Positions 60,346 through 64,000 of a DNA stretch of 64,000 bases are shown in pieces. The stretch's first letter is position 1. Every line of letters starts with the position of its first letter. The stretch comes from CAVZMI01 sp050011775 (GTDB lineage: Bacteria > Bacteroidota > Ignavibacteria > UBA10030 > CAVZMI01). A program made the position numbers and the translations under genes. Location of the stretch: positions 1 to 64,000 of the forward strand of contig JBEKIL010000002.1 in NCBI GenBank assembly GCA_050011775.1, given 5' to 3'. A model generated the notes under the pieces. That model ran no database searches. It was not told where the DNA came from and saw nothing but the letters and a program-made list of their open reading frames with translations.

Positions 60346-60515
60346 AAAGGAGAAAGGAGAAAGTAAGAAATTGTATTGCCAAGGAATTCTTTAGATTTTT
60401 TTTGAAAAAAATACCACAGTATGATATTTGAATATAGCTCCTTCAATAGTAAAAAGAATTTTATCCTTTTTACTTTTTCCTTAATTCATTGCTGTATGAA
60501 ACTTTCTGAATTGAC

Positions 60516-61160
60516 GTGGACGATGAAACGAAAAAAAGAGTAGCCAGGTTCTACGACCTTTTTTCCCAGGAGTATTCACGGATCTATTTTCATGAACTCG
60601 ATCATAAACCGTTTGATCGGGACATGCTCGATACTTTTTCTTCTTCGGTGTCAGCAAATGGAACTGTATGTGATATCGGATGCGGGCCTGGCGAGATTGC
60701 CGCCTATCTCCGGTCGAGAGGATGCACTGTCATAGGCATCGATATTTCCGAGGAAATGGTACGGGAAGCGCGGAGGTTGAGTCCGGACATCTCGTTTGAG
60801 ATTGGAGATATGACGCATCTTCGTTTCCCCGACAATTTTCTGGCGGGAATTGCAGCATTCTACGCAATCGTCCATTGTACTTATGACGATGCCAAGGATG
60901 CTTTTTATGAGTTCTATCGGGTCCTTCAACCTAACGGAGTACTTCTGCTGACATTTCATATCGGTACTGAAGTGCTTCGCATCGAGAAAGGTACCTCCGA
61001 AATCGTTGCCGTTGATTTCCGATTTCTCGATCCGGATATAATCGGTCAAAAGCTTACTGAAGTAGGTTTCACGATTGAAGAAATAAAAGTTCGTCCTCCG
61101 TATCCTGAAATAGAATATCAAAGTAAACGGGCATATATGTTGGCACGGAAGAGGAAATAG
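60516..61160 (+). CDS. Class I SAM-dependent methyltransferase
   Basis: A 214-residue methyltransferase with the Rossmann motif I GTVCDIGCGPGEIAAYL (near residues 49-65), acidic IGIDIS at the end of strand two, EIGDMTHLRFPDNF (motif II region), and LQPNGVLLLTFH. Family Methyltransf_11/25. The substrate is unknown. The start is GTG 60516. The DUF2314 gene begins five bases after it. Confidence 0.85.
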   Translation: MDDETKKRVARFYDLFSQEYSRIYFHELDHKPFDRDMLDTFSSSVSANGTVCDIGCGPGEIAAYLRSRGCTVIGIDISEEMVREARRLSPDISFEIGDMTHLRFPDNFLAGIAAFYAIVHCTYDDAKDAFYEFYRVLQPNGVLLLTFHIGTEVLRIEKGTSEIVAVDFRFLDPDIIGQKLTEVGFTIEEIKVRPPYPEIEYQSKRAYMLARKRK

Positions 61161-61164
61161 CGGG

Positions 61165-61695
61165 ATGGAGACAAAACAAAAAAATCAGGCATGGATTATT
61201 GTCTGTCTCGGTATTCTTGTAATGATCCTGATCGGCCTTATAATCTGGAAGTCTGTCCGCTCGAAACAAGAGGAACGGAGGAAGCATCTGTATGTCTCAA
61301 TTGAAGAGACAGATCCGAAAATGCATGAGGCGATCGGGAAGGCACGGGGAAATATTGACGAATTCATTGCAATGCTACGGAACCCGCAACCAACAATCAG
61401 CTACTTTGCCTTGAAGGCTAAATTTGAAGAAAATGGAACGATTGAACATGTATGGCTGAATTTTATTACGTATGACGGAAAAGAATTCGAAGGTAATGTG
61501 GCAAACGATCCTTTCGCATTGAAAACTATTTCATTCGGGAAGACGGTCAGGGTACCGGCAGAGCGCGTGTCGGATTGGATGATTATTGATAATGGGGTTT
61601 TAGTCGGGGGGTATACGCTTCGTGTATTGCGCGACAGAATGTCCGAGCCCGATAAAAGGGCATTTGATGAAAAAGGCAGGTTCAGGGTGGAATGA
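61165..61695 (+). CDS. Membrane-anchored DUF2314 protein
   Basis: A 176-residue protein. One transmembrane helix (residues 10-29) is followed by a linker and a DUF2314 domain. Family features seen are MHEAIGKARGNIDEF, YFALKAKFEENG-EHVWL, and the WMIIDNGVLVGGYTLRVLRD end (about residues 52-165). The function of DUF2314 is not known (E. coli YegJ belongs). The domain would lie on one face of the membrane. Coupled to the methyltransferase. Confidence 0.82.
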   Translation: METKQKNQAWIIVCLGILVMILIGLIIWKSVRSKQEERRKHLYVSIEETDPKMHEAIGKARGNIDEFIAMLRNPQPTISYFALKAKFEENGTIEHVWLNFITYDGKEFEGNVANDPFALKTISFGKTVRVPAERVSDWMIIDNGVLVGGYTLRVLRDRMSEPDKRAFDEKGRFRVE

Positions 61696-61709
61696 GAAAA
61701 GATAAAAGA

Positions 61710-62250
61710 AAAAAGATAACCCTTCGACTCGGTCGCTTCGCTCCCTCGCTCAGGGCAAGAAGGAAAAAGCTTACCCCGGATCCTGACCCCGTCCTGGCTT
61801 TCAGTGGGAAGGGGGGATCAAAGGGGAAAAAAGACAAAAAACGAGAGTCCTCTTTTTCACCAGTTCGTCTTTTTCCTTTTTCCTTTTATCTTACATCTAG
61901 TACCCATCAAATTAATTGATTAAACAGTGCCTGCTCAATATTTCTTCAACTATGTTTTTTCCCTTACAGCAATTATTTTCTATAAGCTTTGATGGTACTG
62001 TGCCCCTTTGTTTGTATACTTAATTAGTTGTAGGGGCACTAGTAATCTCTCTGTAACTCCTCTACCTCGACCCCTGCCCTGAGCGAGTTCCGATATGCTA
62101 TATCGGGACGAGTCGAAGGGTCAACCTTAACCTTAACCTTAACCTTAACCCCCTCGACTCGTTCACTGTGTCCGCCTCGTCGAGCCTCGGCGAGACGGGT
62201 TCACTCGCTCCACGAAGTGGTACTTTAGTGCGGGGTAAACTTTACCTATT
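61710..62250. repeat. Mixed repeat block with AACCTT tandem
   Basis: CCCTTCGACTC and GAGCGAG units in both directions lie near 61720-61760 and 62070-62230. A tandem AACCTT hexamer of about 4.7 copies is at 62123-62150, and GGTACTTTAGTGCGGGG is near 62219. The middle part (61905-62060) has TAGTACCCATCAAA and TTTGATGGTACTGTGCCCC as inverted pieces. No gene supported in this 560-base gap. Confidence 0.8.
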
Positions 62251-62256
62251 CCTTAT

Positions 62257-63249
62257 TTAAATATCATGCGGTGAGACCAAAACCCTGATCTTTTTTTCGA
62301 TCTTCATTTTCCCCAGCTCATCCCGTAGCCGGTTCATCTCCTCCTGCATTTTTGGAAGTTCCTCTTTCTCTATCTGAATATCGATGTCTGCATCGGGAAT
62401 GTTAAAATATTCATGGTCGAATTCCCATGATGGACATTCGGGTATATTAAAACGATATCCGTGAGAATCCTCCTTTTCATCTTTTTCGATAGGGACCGCG
62501 ATGGTTTTGGATGATCCTTTTCTGATAATTTCAAAGTCGAGCGTTTTCCCCGGCTCAGCATTGCTCAACACCCTTCTGATATCGCCCACGTCATTGACGG
62601 ATTTTTTCCCGGCACGGATGATCACGTCTCCTGCTTTGAATCCCGCTTTCTCCGCCGTGCTGTTCTTGAATACTTCACAAACAAGAACGCCCTCGTTATT
62701 TGGTGCACCGAAATATGCGCCTAATTGTTCATTTAGTGTTTCAAGATTCATGCCGAGACGAGGGCCGTGACAGATAAACGGCATATGTTTCGGCGGCATG
62801 GGTGTAGAAATCCTTAATTGTTTGTTGTGCTCCTTTGCAACCCCGAGTGTGACGGTGAGTGTTTTCTTCTGTCCCTCTCTTAGAATCACAATCGGAACTG
62901 CTGCGCCTGGAGAAGATTTCCCGACAAACTCCCGGAGATCGGCAGCATCGGAAATTTTCTTTCCATAAAATTCAATTATTACATCTCCCTTTTGAATACC
63001 GGCAGAATCCGCCGGACTTTCACCTTCGACTTTCTCAACATATGCACCTTCATCCGTATCGAGTTTTTTTTCTTTGGCGAGTTCTTCTGTCACATCAGCT
63101 ATTCTCACTCCAAGCCATCCTGCTTTTTCCTTTTTCTCGCCTATGACCTTCGCATCACTTTTTTTCGATTGAATTGGATCGTGCGCTCCACTGCTAAAAA
63201 CCGGAATTAAGAATATTCCAGTTGCCAGGACAATCAACCACTGTTTCAT
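62257..63249 (-). CDS. Exported protein with two PDZ domains, no protease domain
   Basis: A 330-residue protein from ATG 63249, seven bases after GGAGG. The signal peptide is residues 1-22 (ending SSGA). Two PDZ domains follow: about 45-135 (GWLGVRIADV..., ESPADSAGIQKGDVIIEFYG) and about 160-250 (LGMNLETLNEQLGAYFGAP, NSTAEKAGFKAGDVIIRAG). A C-terminal charged coiled coil (EELPKMQEEMNRLRDELGKMKIEKK) ends it. It has the PDZ half of DegP/HtrA proteins but no trypsin-like domain, so an envelope adaptor role is likelier than proteolysis. Confidence 0.8.
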   Translation of the reverse strand: MKQWLIVLATGIFLIPVFSSGAHDPIQSKKSDAKVIGEKKEKAGWLGVRIADVTEELAKEKKLDTDEGAYVEKVEGESPADSAGIQKGDVIIEFYGKKISDAADLREFVGKSSPGAAVPIVILREGQKKTLTVTLGVAKEHNKQLRISTPMPPKHMPFICHGPRLGMNLETLNEQLGAYFGAPNNEGVLVCEVFKNSTAEKAGFKAGDVIIRAGKKSVNDVGDIRRVLSNAEPGKTLDFEIIRKGSSKTIAVPIEKDEKEDSHGYRFNIPECPSWEFDHEYFNIPDADIDIQIEKEELPKMQEEMNRLRDELGKMKIEKKIRVLVSPHDI

Positions 63250-63406
63250 GGGCATTCCTCCTTGGATAAGTGAATATACCATTAAAAAATCACTCTCCTT
63301 CTTTCTTTTAAAGACGCAGCTGTATAGTTAATGTTCCATTTTCATTGACATTCCTTCGATAATTCTTTAAATTCTGTTATTGAGAAAAGTATTACCAAAA
63401 AACTCT

Positions 63407-64000
63407 ATGGCTTATAATCATCCCCAGAAAGCAGTAAGAATATCCCATAAGCGTCTTAAAGGATATTTCGATGAATTTGTGAGGTCGCTTGATGCGAAAC
63501 GGCCGGAAACAAAAGGGACATACGAGCGTGCGCTGCGTGAGTTCCTCCGTTGGTTTGACAAAGACCGCGGATGTCTGTTCCGGGTCCGTGATATCGAGCG
63601 ATATAAAAAATATCTGACGCGGCGGAAAAAGTTATCGGCGGTCTCGGTGTCGACATATCTCACTGCACTGCGGCAATTCTGCCGGTATCTTGAGTGGGCC
63701 GGTGCGCTCAAAGTAAATCCTGCAAAAGATGTTAAGGGAAACGCACGGCCGATGCATCACTCGCGCGAAATCATCCGTTACCAGGATATCGAACGCCTGC
63801 TCGCATCGGTTGATGTAAATACAGAACAGGGAGCCCGTGATTATGCAATTCTCAAAGCCATGCTGGGGTGCGGACTTTCCGAGATTGAGATCGTTCGTGC
63901 TGACGTCGGTGACATGGGCGATGATGAGGGAAAACCTATCCTTGCCGTTCAGGGGAAAGGAAGAAGCACAAAGGATGAGAGGGTCTATCTGCCGCAGGAT
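63407..64000 (+). CDS. Tyrosine recombinase (XerC/D-like), cut by window end, box-I Arg missing
   Basis: 198 residues are visible from ATG 63407 and the frame stays open at the window edge. Residues 15-110 form the N-terminal SAM-like core-binding domain (GYFDEFVRSLDAKRPETKGTY, VSTYLTALRQFCRYLEWAG). The catalytic domain begins near 120. In active members box I reads GLR-x-SE; here it is GCGLSEIEIV, with Ser158 where the first catalytic Arg stands. The beta-strand Lys region GKGRSTKDERVYLP is normal. It may be a catalytically altered relative or use Arg164 nearby. Boxes II and the Tyr lie beyond the window. It does not look like an integron integrase. Confidence 0.82.
   Translation, partial: MAYNHPQKAVRISHKRLKGYFDEFVRSLDAKRPETKGTYERALREFLRWFDKDRGCLFRVRDIERYKKYLTRRKKLSAVSVSTYLTALRQFCRYLEWAGALKVNPAKDVKGNARPMHHSREIIRYQDIERLLASVDVNTEQGARDYAILKAMLGCGLSEIEIVRADVGDMGDDEGKPILAVQGKGRSTKDERVYLPQD

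Noticed and set aside
61692..61919. Plus-strand 75-residue open frame
   Set aside because: It lies wholly within the CCCTTCGAC repeat block, with a Lys/Arg-rich low-complexity product.
62123..62150. AACCTT tandem as a telomere-like or origin element
   Set aside because: Fewer than five copies inside a larger repeat block; no DnaA boxes or other origin features.
63407..64000. The tyrosine recombinase as the integron integrase of the array
   Set aside because: It is 26 kb away, has an Xer-like N-terminal domain, lacks the box-I Arg, and the IntI-specific insert region is not visible before the window ends.

Overview
The window looks like a chromosome segment of an uncultured member of the Fibrobacterota-Chlorobiota-Bacteroidota (FCB) group, most plausibly a relative of Ignavibacteria or Chlorobiota. 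The main evidence is two proteins ending in a Por-secretion (type IX) sorting domain with the NYPNPFN motif, PorT-like and DUF5723-like outer-membrane proteins, and a candidate TTG...TAnnTTTG promoter. The taxonomic call is inference; there is no rRNA gene here.

Left part (1-20 kb), mostly + strand: a tandemly duplicated non-coding repeat, a TerC membrane protein, an acyltransferase, an unusual receiver/HisKA protein and three minus-strand tRNA genes (Arg-ACG, Glu-CTC, Gln-CTG). A mixed housekeeping run follows: purC, psd, pssA, purS, purQ, two tatA genes, gatA and namZ (purines, phospholipid head groups, protein export, tRNA amidation, wall recycling). Then come sucD, ndk, a TPR protein, DUF3467, a GH57 glucan branching enzyme, and two envelope proteins.

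Middle (about 20.17-37.3 kb): the standout region, an integron-type gene-cassette array. About 14 units are separated by attC-like sites with RYYYAAC and GTTRRRY cores. Each unit carries at most one gene and every cassette gene is on the + strand. Cargo includes secreted and lipoproteins, two large type IX-secreted proteins, an alpha/beta hydrolase, a serine beta-lactamase-fold hydrolase, an orphan PIN protein, an ICMT-like methyltransferase, a DJ-1/PfpI-like lipoprotein and several unknowns. Many attC sites are greatly elongated by palindromic inserts that recur nearly unchanged. An IS110-family element lies inside one attC and has a structured upstream flank that is a candidate bridge RNA; an IS3-family element fills a cassette with no gene. 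No integron integrase is visible, so this is a CALIN or the distal part of a chromosomal integron.

Right part (37.4-64 kb): a minus-strand block with DUF4272, a GNAT/FemAB-like protein and a chromosomal cluster glmM-like, dprA, DUF3109, rpoN, hslV, hslU. It is followed by a minus-strand group of GH3 glucosidase, a beta-barrel protein, a flavodoxin and a small coupled ORF. The + strand then carries an AMMECR1/MEMO pair, a PHP phosphatase, an RmlA-like nucleotidyltransferase, an enoyl-CoA hydratase, glycyl-tRNA synthetase, a GT4-CE4 fusion protein, a methyltransferase and a DUF2314 protein. A double-PDZ protein (minus strand) and a tyrosine recombinase lacking its first catalytic Arg, cut by the window end, close the region. 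Families of GC-rich dispersed palindromes occur in the intergenic spaces of the whole window.
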